Positions 9,925 to 19,330 of a DNA stretch of 64,000 bases are shown piece after piece. The stretch comes from Chloroflexota bacterium (GTDB lineage Bacteria > Chloroflexota > Anaerolineae > UBA7937 > B3-Chlor). The notes beneath the pieces were generated by a model that worked only from the letters and a program-made list of their open reading frames with translations, did not search any database and was not told where the DNA came from. The stretch spans positions 1 through 64,000 of the forward strand of contig JAUWLF010000004.1 in NCBI GenBank assembly GCA_030613785.1. The letters run 5' to 3'. The translations under genes and the position numbers were made by a program. Position 1 is the stretch's first letter; the number at the start of each line of letters is the position of its first letter.

Positions 9925-11100
9925 TCACTTTCCGTACTCCCTCACGAGTTCTTCCATTCGCCCCAGAGCCTCTTCGATGTCTACTAGAGAGGTGGCGTAG
10001 GAACAGCGCACGAAACCCTCTCCGCTATCACCGAAGGCACTCCCGGGCACCACGGCCACCTTCTTCTCCAAAAGGAGCTTCTCAGAGAACACCTCGGAGC
10101 TTAGCGACGTATTCTGAATAGAAGGAAACGCGTAGAAGGCGCCATGAGGTTCAAAGCAGGGCATGCCAATGGTATTCAAGCCCTGCACTATAACGCGGCG
10201 TCGCTGGTCGTATTCGTGCAGCATTTCCCGCAGTGCATCTTCGCCATCGCGAAGAGCTTCAATGCCTGCTACCTGTGCAGGGGTTGGAGCGCACATGATG
10301 ATGTACTGGTGTACCTTGAGCATACCTGAAAGGATCTCAGCAGGAGCGGCCGCATAGCCCAAGCGCCATCCCGTCATCGCGTAGCTTTTAGAGAAGCCTC
10401 CTAACAGAATCGTTCTGTCCCTCATGTTGGGCAGGGAGGAGAAGCAGACGTGTTCCACCTCGTAGACGAGGCGATCATAGATCTCGTCCGACAGGACGAG
10501 AATGTCGTTCTTCTCTGCGAGGGACGCGATTTCCATCAGCCGGTCCCGGCCCATCACAGCGCCAGTGGGGTTGTTCGGATACCCTATCAACATGGCCTTG
10601 GTCCGCGGTGTGATCACCCGCTCGATTTGGGCCGCCGTCACCTGGAACCCATTCTCCACCGTGGCTTCCACCACTATAGGAGTACCGCCGGCGAAGATGA
10701 TGCCAGGTTTGTAGGAAACGAAGCATGGCTCAGGGACTATCACCTCGTCACCAGGCTCCACGACCGTGAGCAGGGCGATGTGCAAGGCCTCTGAAACACC
10801 TACCGTCATCAACAGCTCTTGTACCGGATCGTACCGCACGCCGTACAGTCGGGCCAGGTGACTTGCCAATTCCTCTCTTAGTTCGAGCATTCCTGCATTG
10901 GAGGTGTAACTCGTTTCTCCTCTTTCCAGCGAAGAGATCCCTGCGTGGCAGATTTGCTGGGGGGTAGCAAAATCGGGTTCCCCTATTCCAAGGGAGATGA
11001 CGTCCTCCATGGTGGCCAGGACGTCGAAGAACTTCCTGATTCCAGAGGGGGGGACAGAACGTACTCTTTGCGTAATGACCTCTTTCACGTTTTTCCTCAC
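9925..11100 (-). CDS. PLP-dependent class I/II aminotransferase (aspartate aminotransferase family)
   Basis: GYPNNPTGAVM, LSDEIYDRLVYE, LGGFSKSYAMTGWRLGYAAAP motifs. Confidence 0.93.
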   Translation of the reverse strand: MRKNVKEVITQRVRSVPPSGIRKFFDVLATMEDVISLGIGEPDFATPQQICHAGISSLERGETSYTSNAGMLELREELASHLARLYGVRYDPVQELLMTVGVSEALHIALLTVVEPGDEVIVPEPCFVSYKPGIIFAGGTPIVVEATVENGFQVTAAQIERVITPRTKAMLIGYPNNPTGAVMGRDRLMEIASLAEKNDILVLSDEIYDRLVYEVEHVCFSSLPNMRDRTILLGGFSKSYAMTGWRLGYAAAPAEILSGMLKVHQYIIMCAPTPAQVAGIEALRDGEDALREMLHEYDQRRRVIVQGLNTIGMPCFEPHGAFYAFPSIQNTSLSSEVFSEKLLLEKKVAVVPGSAFGDSGEGFVRCSYATSLVDIEEALGRMEELVREYGK

Positions 11101-11103
11101 TTC

Positions 11104-11343
11104 CTACAACTCCCGCACTTCTCCACATAGACGCCTTATGTCCCACTCACCACTATCTGCGCGATAGGCCAACTCGAATCGCTCATCTCCCTGAGTTCGA
11201 ACGTGGAAATGGAGACCCGAGGGACTACGCCACGTCTTCTCGACAACTTCCACCACGAACCGTTCGCCGCCCAAGTCAAAGGAAAGGGGTCGTTCGGCAT
11301 ATCTGCTTCCTGAATAACAGTGCACGTATGCAGTCTCATCCAT
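11104..11343 (-). CDS. Small conserved protein, DUF6504-like
   Basis: 79 aa between tightly packed co-directional genes; pattern YSGSRYAERPLSFDLGGERFVVEVVEKTW resembles DUF6504; family assignment tentative. Confidence 0.6.
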   Translation of the reverse strand: MDETAYVHCYSGSRYAERPLSFDLGGERFVVEVVEKTWRSPSGLHFHVRTQGDERFELAYRADSGEWDIRRLCGEVREL

Positions 11344-11346
11344 TTC

Positions 11347-12324
11347 CTATCCCAGATCTATCCGGCAGTCGTCGCCTATGCCCACCTTTGTGAAGTTGCC
11401 TCTCATCAGGCTGTGGCTGCCGACAAGGGATTCGCGAAGCATCGTGTGCCGTAGGTGTGCTCCTTGATCTACGATCGAGTCACTGATTATGGAGTTCTCT
11501 ATCACCACCCCCTCAGCGATAGACACATAGGGGCCGATCACTGAGTTGGTGATCGAGGCGGAGGAGGCGACATACACTGGTGGGATGATCACGGAGTTGT
11601 GTGCCTCAGGTTCCTGACCACCGCTCTTCTCCAGCAAATAGCGATTGGTGGCCAATAGGGTTTCCGGCTTGCCGCAGTCCTCCCAGACTTCGACGGTACC
11701 GGTTTCCAGTTTGGCTCCCCGGTCCACCATCTGCTGAAGAGCGTCGGCCAGGTAATACTCGCCCTTGGTCTTGATGTCGCCTTTGAGAACTGCCTCTATA
11801 CATTCCAGCAGGAAAGCTGAGTCCTTGATATAATACATGCCCACGAGAGCGAGGTTGGAGATCGGTTCATCTGGTTTCTCCACGAAGCCGGTGATGAAGG
11901 CGTCCTGGAGTGTGACCACGCCAAAGCGTCGGGGATCCTCCACCTCTTTGACGAAGATCACTCCGTCGGACGATATTCGTTTGAGGAAGCCAAGGTCGGC
12001 CTCGAAGATGGTGTCTACGAAAACGATGAATACTGCTCCCACAAGATGCTCTCGCGCCAGGAACAGAGCGTGGGCTTGGCCTTTCAACTCCTTCTGCTCG
12101 ACATAACTGGCGACGAAATCGTAGTTCGCGTCGACATGGTCCCTTATCTGCTCCCCAAGATGCCCGATGATGAAAACGACTTCCTGGAAATCCAAGTCCG
12201 TCAGCCTGTCCAGGATGTGGTCCAGAACCGTCTTGCCTGCTACCCAGAGCAGAGGTTTGGGCTTGGTATGAGTCTGGGGCCTGAGCCTGGTGCCCAGCCC
12301 GGCCAGGGGGATAATGACTTTCAT
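11347..12324 (-). CDS. Sugar-1-phosphate nucleotidyltransferase (glucose-1-phosphate thymidylyltransferase-like) with C-terminal left-handed beta-helix
   Basis: MKVIIPLAGLGTRLRPQTHTKPKPLLWVAGKTVLDHIL; C-terminal hexapeptide-like NSVIGPYVSIAEGVVIENSIISDS. Confidence 0.9.
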   Translation of the reverse strand: MKVIIPLAGLGTRLRPQTHTKPKPLLWVAGKTVLDHILDRLTDLDFQEVVFIIGHLGEQIRDHVDANYDFVASYVEQKELKGQAHALFLAREHLVGAVFIVFVDTIFEADLGFLKRISSDGVIFVKEVEDPRRFGVVTLQDAFITGFVEKPDEPISNLALVGMYYIKDSAFLLECIEAVLKGDIKTKGEYYLADALQQMVDRGAKLETGTVEVWEDCGKPETLLATNRYLLEKSGGQEPEAHNSVIIPPVYVASSASITNSVIGPYVSIAEGVVIENSIISDSIVDQGAHLRHTMLRESLVGSHSLMRGNFTKVGIGDDCRIDLG

Positions 12325-12385
12325 CACTGGCTTGCCTTTCCTGTCTTCCTGGGTGATAGAGGTCCAGGTCCACGGTGGTCTCTGG

Positions 12386-13504
12386 TCAGTTCCCGGTTGC
12401 AAGCAACTGTTGGTATAGCTCCGTCAGTGAGTCTATGTTGCGATGTAGAGAGTAGCGAGTTGTCACTCTCTGGCGAGCTTTCTCGCCCAGGGAGCGGCGA
12501 AGTTCGGGGTGCTCGATGAGAACCCTGAGGGCCAGATTCAGCTGGCTTGCAAGGTGGTCCGGATCTACAACGATGCCCGCTCCGCTCAAGACCTCAGCAT
12601 CGCAGCCGACGTCAGTGGCGACGGTTGCCATCCCACAAGCCATGCCCTCCAGCAGGGCGATGGACAAGCCCTCCACATTGGATGGCAGCACGAATATGTC
12701 GCCCGCTCGCAGAACATGGACGAGTTCATCCTTGTCCCGAACCAGACCGGTGAAGATCACGTTCTCTCTGCCGAAGCGACTTCGCAGAAGGTCGTACTCC
12801 AGCCCATTCCCAACAATCACGATCTTATGGGAAGGTGGTAGCTCAAGCCCCAGGAAAGTCTGAAGAAGAGTGCCCACGTTTTTCTCGGGATCGAGGCGAC
12901 CACAGTAGAGCACAAGGAGTTTGGCCTCCACCTCCTCTCTGTAGGTGGAGGCAGCAGGGCGGAAGACGTCCGTGTCCACGCCATTGGGGATGACGTGGAG
13001 CCGTTCATCAGGTACTCCATACGCTGCCAAGATATCCTTTTGCTCCTGGGAGAAGATCACGACCCCATCGTACCTGGCGAGGGCCGTAGACCACACACGA
13101 TAGAGCAGGCGTGAACCCACACCCCAGAGGCTTGAGCGGCGATCATAGGGAACGTGGAAAGTGGCTACGACGGGGATGCCCAAGCTGTGGCAGAGGTGTG
13201 GGAGACTGAAGTCCAGATGGGAGAAGGAGAGAGACACATGCGCTATGTCAACCTCTTCATCCTTCAACGTGCGTTCTATCAACCTCTTTGTGCCCGGCAA
13301 TGAGATCAAATCATGATCCCACAGGCTGAAGGACCTCAGCTTGGTGCTTCCAGGCTGTAGTTCCGTTCTATCGCGCTTGGGCCCGTGATAGAAAAAGACC
13401 ACTTGTGCACCACGGGCTTCCAGTCCCTCCCTGAGCTGCTTGGAGTACATTACCAGGCCGTTGCCGCGGTTCCTGGTCCTATGTCCAAACCAGGCGACCT
13501 TCAT
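12386..13504 (-). CDS. Glycosyltransferase family 4 (GT-B)
   Basis: MKVAWFGHRTRNRGNGLVMYSKQLREGL...VVIFSQEQKDIL...LYCGRLDPEKNVGTLL...FVLPSNVEGLSIALLEGMACG. Confidence 0.92.
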   Translation of the reverse strand: MKVAWFGHRTRNRGNGLVMYSKQLREGLEARGAQVVFFYHGPKRDRTELQPGSTKLRSFSLWDHDLISLPGTKRLIERTLKDEEVDIAHVSLSFSHLDFSLPHLCHSLGIPVVATFHVPYDRRSSLWGVGSRLLYRVWSTALARYDGVVIFSQEQKDILAAYGVPDERLHVIPNGVDTDVFRPAASTYREEVEAKLLVLYCGRLDPEKNVGTLLQTFLGLELPPSHKIVIVGNGLEYDLLRSRFGRENVIFTGLVRDKDELVHVLRAGDIFVLPSNVEGLSIALLEGMACGMATVATDVGCDAEVLSGAGIVVDPDHLASQLNLALRVLIEHPELRRSLGEKARQRVTTRYSLHRNIDSLTELYQQLLATGN

Positions 13505-13561
13505 ATGACATAGCTTCCGAAGCGAGTTTCTTTTTGAGCCCATAACTGGGAGGGCATTAAG

Positions 13562-13590
13562 ATTATAGCACCGTGCGAACCTGAGAGCAA
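13562..13590 (-). promoter_or_regulatory. sigma70-type promoter for the minus-strand GT/nucleotidyltransferase operon
   Basis: Minus strand TTGCTC, 17-bp spacer, TATAAT with extended TGc. Confidence 0.7.
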
Positions 13591-14778
13591 GGGGTTCTAG
13601 GGAGCGCATGGGAAAACGCTTCCCAATGCGGGCGCGGAACGATACGTCTCGTCCTGGCAATCCATTCCCGCGCGAGGTTGCCGCAACCTCACGAGACCAC
13701 CGATGAGCCTGAGTTTCTCGCTCGAGCAGTCAAGCCCCAGGGGAGATCGCCGCATACTTCACCGTAGCTTGAATCACTGAAGCGGTGATTGGACTGAGAC
13801 CTACTGAACGAGAGGCTCTTCTCAGTGTGCCCATCGACGTGGGGCCTCAGCGCTTCAGCGTTCCCACTGAATGGCTGTCTTGCCACCGGCACTGAGGTGG
13901 CCTGATGCCGCATTGACAGAGTGGTTTGGGTTGGTCGTCGTGCTGGGTGAGGTGAAGAAGAGGATCTTCTCGTGTCCTGGGCCAGATGCCGTATCCTCCA
14001 ACGAATTGTGTGTGGGGCAAATTGGCAGCGTGGCCTGCGTTTTCAGGGTGCCATCTTGGATATTCTCTACCGTGGCTCCAAGCGCGCAGTTGAGGCCTTT
14101 CGGTATCCTTGGCGCCTAATGGTCGCAGGGAATCTGCCACAAGGTGTGGCACCTATTGCCCGAGGCGAGGTGCACTCGGCAGTCGAAGGGCGTGCTGTGC
14201 AGCTAGGGCAACGTCGCTGTTTGGCCTATGGCCCGAAGGTCCATTGGGCCGGGAGAGAAGCTGATGATCACCTGTTGCTGGTGCCGCGAAGGTCCCCACT
14301 TGCTTCATGATGTAGCGGGTTCCTTTCGACACCTTCCTTTGGAGAGTTGTTCGCTGCTATCGATGAATGATACGCTCACCATTGCCGACCCCCGGTTCCG
14401 GGCCGGTGGTGGCCTAACCTAGACTGCTTTTCGTTCTGACACAACTCCTTCAACTCGGTAGACACGAATCGCGCGCCATTCGAACCTCTGTCAGCCTCGT
14501 GCTTAGGCTCAGACCAGATTATGACCTCACTAGGACCTGGTTTTGACCTCACGCTGGTATGATGGTGATGGTAACCGTGAAGTGGAGCTGTGTGACTCGA
14601 CTGATCAACTTCGTAGGTACGTCAAGGAGGGACCCAAGGGGCTCTTGCAGGAGCGATGGCCCGTGTCAGGAAGCCCTGCGCGTCTATTCTTGTGCTGACA
14701 CTGGCTTGCTCTGTGCCAGGGGCAGCATTGGTGAATCGACACAGATTCCGGGATGTGCTGTTCTGCGTTGTCCAAACC

Positions 14779-14807
14779 TTGACGGTGATCAGTGACTGTG
14801 CTATAAT
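14779..14807 (+). promoter_or_regulatory. sigma70-type promoter for the acyl-CoA dehydrogenase/fix operon
   Basis: TTGACG (14779-14784), 17 bp, TATAAT (14802-14807). Confidence 0.8.
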
Positions 14808-14859
14808 ATTGTGTGGTTTGGCGGAGTGTGAAGTAACAATATGAAGGAGGTAGTATCTA

Positions 14860-16095
14860 ATGGATTTCACGATGTCAGATGAGCACCTGCTCTGGAAGCA
14901 GACGGTGAGGGAGTTCTCTGAGCAAGAGCTAGAGCCCATCGCCAGGCGGATAGACGAGGAATGGCACCGAATACCCGATGAGCTCATTGACAAGATGGCC
15001 GATCTGGGTATTTTTGGTATCACCATTCCTGAGGAGTATGGTGGCTGCGCTGTACCGGGCGAGGAGATGCAGTATGCGGTGACCACGATTCATGAACTGG
15101 CCCGCGGAGAGTTGAGTATGTCCCTTCCAGTGTATACCTTGCTGTGCATCGGCTGGTCCATGATCCTGGTCCAGTATGCCACCGAGGAGGCCAAGGAGGA
15201 GTTACTGCCCAAGGTTGCTTCCGGCGAGTGGTTCATGGGGATAAACACCACTGAACCAGGGGGAGGCTCGGACCTGGCTGCCATAAAGACAGTTGCCACC
15301 AAGGACACCGGCGACAGTTGGATTGTGAACGGCGAGAAGGCCTACATCAGCGGCGTGAGGGAGGCAACGGAGAGAGGCGGCGGTCATGCCACCCTCTTCT
15401 TGACCCAGCCCGAGCTGGGGTACAAGGGAGCCACCTTCGCTTATTTCCCAGCCCAGGCACCAGGCACGAGCTATACCACGTATAGCGATATGGGCCGCAT
15501 GGGTCTCTCCACGGGAGGGTTCATCTACAAAGATGTCGAAATCCCCAAGAAGTACATTCTGGGTGAGGAGAACAGGGGTTTCTACGTCAACATGGAGGGC
15601 TTCAACGTAGCTCGCGCGGTAGTGGCGGCAGCGTGCCTGGGAGGCGCGGAGAAATGCCTGGACATCAGCCGCGACTACACCAAGCAGAGGATTCTCTTCG
15701 GTAGGCCGTTGCTCAACTTCGAGGCCATCTCCTTCGAGATGGTAGACGACAAGGCCGAACTCGAACAGTTGAAGCTGATGCTGATGAAGGGCGCCTGGCT
15801 GATTGATGAGTACTACAAGGATAAGTCCAAGGTTGATTTCCGTGAGATCAACCGCACCATCGCCATGTGCAAGTGTTATGCTCCGGAGATGGGTGTGCGT
15901 GTCGCCAGGAACGCCATGATGTACCACGGTGGCTTGGGCTACACCAAGGACACGCCGCTGGAGATGTCCATGAGGGGCACCATGTCGTATCTGGTGGGCG
16001 CTGAGGGCGGCTATCACGTGATGAAGATCATCATGGGCCGTGACTGGTTCGGCGACGAGGCTGTTCCGTTCCGTGGCACCCAGACGGCACATTAG
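14860..16095 (+). CDS. Acyl-CoA dehydrogenase
   Basis: MDFTMSDEHLLWKQTVREFSEQELEPIARRIDEE...GITIPEEYGGCAV...TEPGGGSDLAAIKTVA...AMMYHGGLGYTKDTPLEMSMRGT. Confidence 0.96.
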   Translation: MDFTMSDEHLLWKQTVREFSEQELEPIARRIDEEWHRIPDELIDKMADLGIFGITIPEEYGGCAVPGEEMQYAVTTIHELARGELSMSLPVYTLLCIGWSMILVQYATEEAKEELLPKVASGEWFMGINTTEPGGGSDLAAIKTVATKDTGDSWIVNGEKAYISGVREATERGGGHATLFLTQPELGYKGATFAYFPAQAPGTSYTTYSDMGRMGLSTGGFIYKDVEIPKKYILGEENRGFYVNMEGFNVARAVVAAACLGGAEKCLDISRDYTKQRILFGRPLLNFEAISFEMVDDKAELEQLKLMLMKGAWLIDEYYKDKSKVDFREINRTIAMCKCYAPEMGVRVARNAMMYHGGLGYTKDTPLEMSMRGTMSYLVGAEGGYHVMKIIMGRDWFGDEAVPFRGTQTAH

Positions 16096-16151
16096 GCTCC
16101 TGGAACTGTCCGTCAGTACAGCGAGCAGGCTGTACTTGCTAGCGTAAGATG

Positions 16152-16176
16152 CCAGGGGGGACATTGTCCCCCCTGG
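16152..16176 (+). terminator. Strong GC-rich hairpin (attenuator or processing site)
   Basis: CCAGGGGGGACA-T-TGTCCCCCCTGG, 12-nt complementary arms, then ...GTTTGT. Confidence 0.55.
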
Positions 16177-16306
16177 GACTCTGTTTGTATCACCCGACAC
16201 AAATCGACGCCGGGCCACTTCTCAGGATTGGCGGATAGCTGTTCTACTCAAGCCAAGAAACGGGTCGTGCCTGTTTCTTGGTGTTGTGTAGGGAGGTTTC
16301 TTCATA

Positions 16307-16831
16307 ATGGCCATCTATGAGTTTGAGGGCAGAGTTCCGCGGCTTGGTGACAACGTCTATGTGCACCCCTCGGCTGATATTATTGGATTGGTGACACTGG
16401 CCGATGATTGCTACATCGCACCGGGGGCTCGCATCAAGGGCGATTACGGCGAGATCGTTATTGGTAGAGGCACCAGCATTGAAGAGAACTGCGTGATTCA
16501 TGCACGACCTGATCAGGTGACTCGTATTGGCGATTATGTGACCGTTGGTCACGGTTCGATCATCCATACTGCTACGGTTCACGACTACGCTGTCATCGGG
16601 ATGGGATCGATCATCAGCGATTGGGCGGTGGTGGGGGAGTGGGCTGCGATTGGTGAAGGGGCTGTTGTCACTCAGAACACGGAAATCCCGCCAGGCAAGG
16701 TCGCGGTCGGCTTGCCGGCCAAGGTCGTTGGCGATGTCAAGAAGGAATGGAAAGAGCTGTGGGGTAGCTATAAGCATGTCTATGTGGACCTGGCCCGTCG
16801 CTATCCGACAGGGTTGAAAGAGGTAGGATGA
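16307..16831 (+). CDS. Gamma-carbonic-anhydrase-like hexapeptide-repeat protein (CaiE/PaaY family)
   Basis: VYVHPSADIIGLVTLADDCYIAPGARIKGDYGEIVIGRGTSIEENCVIHARP...GHGSIIHTATV...IGMGSIISD. Confidence 0.92.
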   Translation: MAIYEFEGRVPRLGDNVYVHPSADIIGLVTLADDCYIAPGARIKGDYGEIVIGRGTSIEENCVIHARPDQVTRIGDYVTVGHGSIIHTATVHDYAVIGMGSIISDWAVVGEWAAIGEGAVVTQNTEIPPGKVAVGLPAKVVGDVKKEWKELWGSYKHVYVDLARRYPTGLKEVG

Positions 16832-16832
16832 G

Positions 16833-18140
16833 GTGAGTGCTGAGGATGAGGAGAAGGTAGAAGTCGTCATCGTTGGGGCTGGGCTGGCGGGGCTTTCTGC
16901 CGCCTACGTGCTCGCGCAGGCTGGGATTGACACCGTCATCGTGGAGCGAGGCGACTATCCCGGGGCCAAGAACGTGACCGGGGGCAGGATCTACATGCAC
17001 CCGCTCAGGCACTACTTGCCCGGTCTGTGGGAGGATGCTCCTCTGGAGCGCCACGTGACCAGGGAGACCCTCACTATGATGGCGGAGAACTCCTCCACCT
17101 CGGTAACTCTTGATAGCGCTCGGTTCAGGGAGGAGCCCTATCACAGCTATACGATCCTTCGATCGAAGTTCGACCGCTGGTTTGGTGACAAGGTCTCTGA
17201 GGCAGGAGGCTTTGTGCTGCCGAAGTATCGGGCAGATGACTTGATTATGGAGGATGGCAGAGTAGCAGGCATCATCATGGGTGAGGAGGACGAGATCCAC
17301 GCTGACGTCGTCGTAGCTGCCGATGGTGTGCTCTCGCTGATGGCTGAGAAGGCTGGTCTGCGCGAGGCGCAGCAGCCGAAGCATTTCGCTGTCTCAGCCA
17401 AGGAAGTCATTGAGCTGCCCTCCGAGGCCATCGAGCAGAGGTTCAATCTCGGAGCTGGCGAAGGTGCCGCGCAGCTGTTCTTTGGTGCGCTCACGGAAGG
17501 GATGCTGGGGGGAGGGTTCCTTTACACCAACATAGACAGCATTTCCCTTGGTTTGGTCGTGGGTATTGAGTCACTCATGGAGAGAGAGCCCAAGCTCGAG
17601 GTACACGAGTTGATCGAGGACTTCAAGGCTCGCCCTGAAATACGCAACCTGATCGCCGATGGTGAGACAGTGGAGTACTCGGCTCACGCGATTCCCGAGG
17701 GAGGAGTCAATGCCATGCCCAGACTCTACTCGGATGGCATACTCGTGGTCGGCGAAGCGGCTGGCTTTGGGTTGAACATGCTGCTCACGGTGCGGGGAAT
17801 GGAGTTCGCTGTGGCCTCGGGAGTCATGGCCGCAGAGACCATCAAGAGGGCCAGGGAGCAGGGGGATTATTCTGCGGCTTCCCTGTCCTACTACGAGGAT
17901 CTAGTGAGGGAGAGCTTCGTCCTGAAGGATCTCCACACTTTTCGCAACGTGCTGAGCATGCTGGAGAACCCCCGGCTTTTCAACTACTACCCGCAAGCTG
18001 TATGCGACATCTTCGAGACTTTGATGTGGATTGATGAGAATCCGAAGCCCAAGATATCTTCGACGGTCATCAGGGAAGGGATCAGCAAGTTCCTGAACTG
18101 GTCCACCCTGAAAGATGTCGTAGGCATGCTCCGTATCTGA
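16833..18140 (+). CDS. fixC: FixC-like FAD-dependent ETF:quinone oxidoreductase
   Basis: VVIVGAGLAGLSAAYVLAQAGIDTVIVERGDYPGAKNVTGGRIY; GTG start; followed by fixX. Confidence 0.93.
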   Translation: MSAEDEEKVEVVIVGAGLAGLSAAYVLAQAGIDTVIVERGDYPGAKNVTGGRIYMHPLRHYLPGLWEDAPLERHVTRETLTMMAENSSTSVTLDSARFREEPYHSYTILRSKFDRWFGDKVSEAGGFVLPKYRADDLIMEDGRVAGIIMGEEDEIHADVVVAADGVLSLMAEKAGLREAQQPKHFAVSAKEVIELPSEAIEQRFNLGAGEGAAQLFFGALTEGMLGGGFLYTNIDSISLGLVVGIESLMEREPKLEVHELIEDFKARPEIRNLIADGETVEYSAHAIPEGGVNAMPRLYSDGILVVGEAAGFGLNMLLTVRGMEFAVASGVMAAETIKRAREQGDYSAASLSYYEDLVRESFVLKDLHTFRNVLSMLENPRLFNYYPQAVCDIFETLMWIDENPKPKISSTVIREGISKFLNWSTLKDVVGMLRI

Positions 18141-18169
18141 CCACGACTCGCGGGGAGGTTGTCGGCCTG

Positions 18170-18445
18170 ATGAACATAGAAACCAAGTTGGGACTGGACG
18201 TATTCAAGATTGACACGGAACCGCACATCATCATCAATCAGGAGATCTGTGGGGCTTGCGAGGAGAAGTTCTGCCTGTACGTGTGTCCAGGGAAGCTATA
18301 CTCCATCAACAGAGAAACAGGGGATATGGAGGTGGAGTGCTCGGGTTGTCTGGAGTGCGGGACGTGTATGATAGCGTGTGTTCACGGGGCGTTGGACTGG
18401 AACTACGCTCGCGGTGGTTTCGGTGTCCAGTTCAGGTTTGGCTAG
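18170..18445 (+). CDS. fixX: FixX-like ferredoxin
   Basis: ICGACEEKFCLYVCPGKLY...VECSGCLECGTCMIACVHGALDWNYARGGFGVQFRFG. Confidence 0.95.
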   Translation: MNIETKLGLDVFKIDTEPHIIINQEICGACEEKFCLYVCPGKLYSINRETGDMEVECSGCLECGTCMIACVHGALDWNYARGGFGVQFRFG

Positions 18446-18542
18446 GGAGCTGCTCCAGCACCTGACTTGACACCAAGGGCGAGCTTTGGTTAAGAGCGCA
18501 GAAGTGTAAGAATTGGAAATGGATAAGGAGGGCACGGGAAAA

Positions 18543-19328
18543 ATGGACATCGTCGTGTGCATGAAGCAGATACCAGATCTGCAACAGATAAGGATCAAGG
18601 AGAGAAAGCCCATTCTGGAGAATGTGCCGCTTGTTTGGGGGGACCTGGACAAGAACGCCATCGAGGAAGCTGCACGCATCAAGGAAAAGGCCGGCGAAGG
18701 CAAGATCACGGTGGTGGCAAAAGGGTCCGCTAAAGTCCAGCAGGGTATCCTGGAACCTCTGGCTATGGGTGCCGACGAGGCGGTGTTGTTGATGGACCCG
18801 GCTTTTGAGGGATCCGACAGTATGGGCACGGCCAGAGTCTTGGCCAAGGCCATAGAGAAGGTGGGAGCTTATGATCTGATCATCTTGGGCGAGGGCTCCA
18901 CGGACAACTACTCTGGATTGGTGGGCTCAGCGCTGGCTGAACTGCTCAATCTACCCGAGATAACCTATGTCAGGGAGCTGAGTGTCGAGGACGGCAAGGT
19001 CACGGCCGTGAGGAACATGGAGGAGAGCTTCGAGGTCGTGGAAACTGACCTGCCAGCAGTGATCACGGTGGCTCAGGAAATCAACGACCCGCGATTGCCC
19101 AAGTTCATGGCTATCCGCAAGGCGGGTGCCAAGCCCAAGCACGAGTGGGGACCTGCTGACCTCGGTCTCTCTGCGGATGAGGTTGGCGCTGGTGCAGCGA
19201 ACGTTGAGACACTGAGCAACCTCGCTCCGGAGCAGGATAGAAAGAACATAATGCTCGAGGGTGCCTTGGACGAACAGATAGATGGTCTCGTGGATGCCCT
19301 CATCAAGGAAGGAGTACTGGGGAGGTAG
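18543..19328 (+). CDS. fixA: Electron transfer flavoprotein beta subunit (FixA)
   Basis: MDIVVCMKQIPDLQQIRI...DLIILGEGSTDNYSGLVGSALAELLNLPEITYV...INDPRLPKFMAIRKA. Confidence 0.95.
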   Translation: MDIVVCMKQIPDLQQIRIKERKPILENVPLVWGDLDKNAIEEAARIKEKAGEGKITVVAKGSAKVQQGILEPLAMGADEAVLLMDPAFEGSDSMGTARVLAKAIEKVGAYDLIILGEGSTDNYSGLVGSALAELLNLPEITYVRELSVEDGKVTAVRNMEESFEVVETDLPAVITVAQEINDPRLPKFMAIRKAGAKPKHEWGPADLGLSADEVGAGAANVETLSNLAPEQDRKNIMLEGALDEQIDGLVDALIKEGVLGR

Positions 19329-19330
19329 AG

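Noticed and set aside
15202-16218. 338-aa minus-strand ORF opposite acyl-CoA dehydrogenase
   Set aside because: Antisense shadow; His/Leu-rich composition typical of reverse-frame reading.
18467-18495. Possible promoter TTGACA-17-TTAAGA before fixA
   Set aside because: Poor -10 and location inside a co-directional operon; not strong enough to call.
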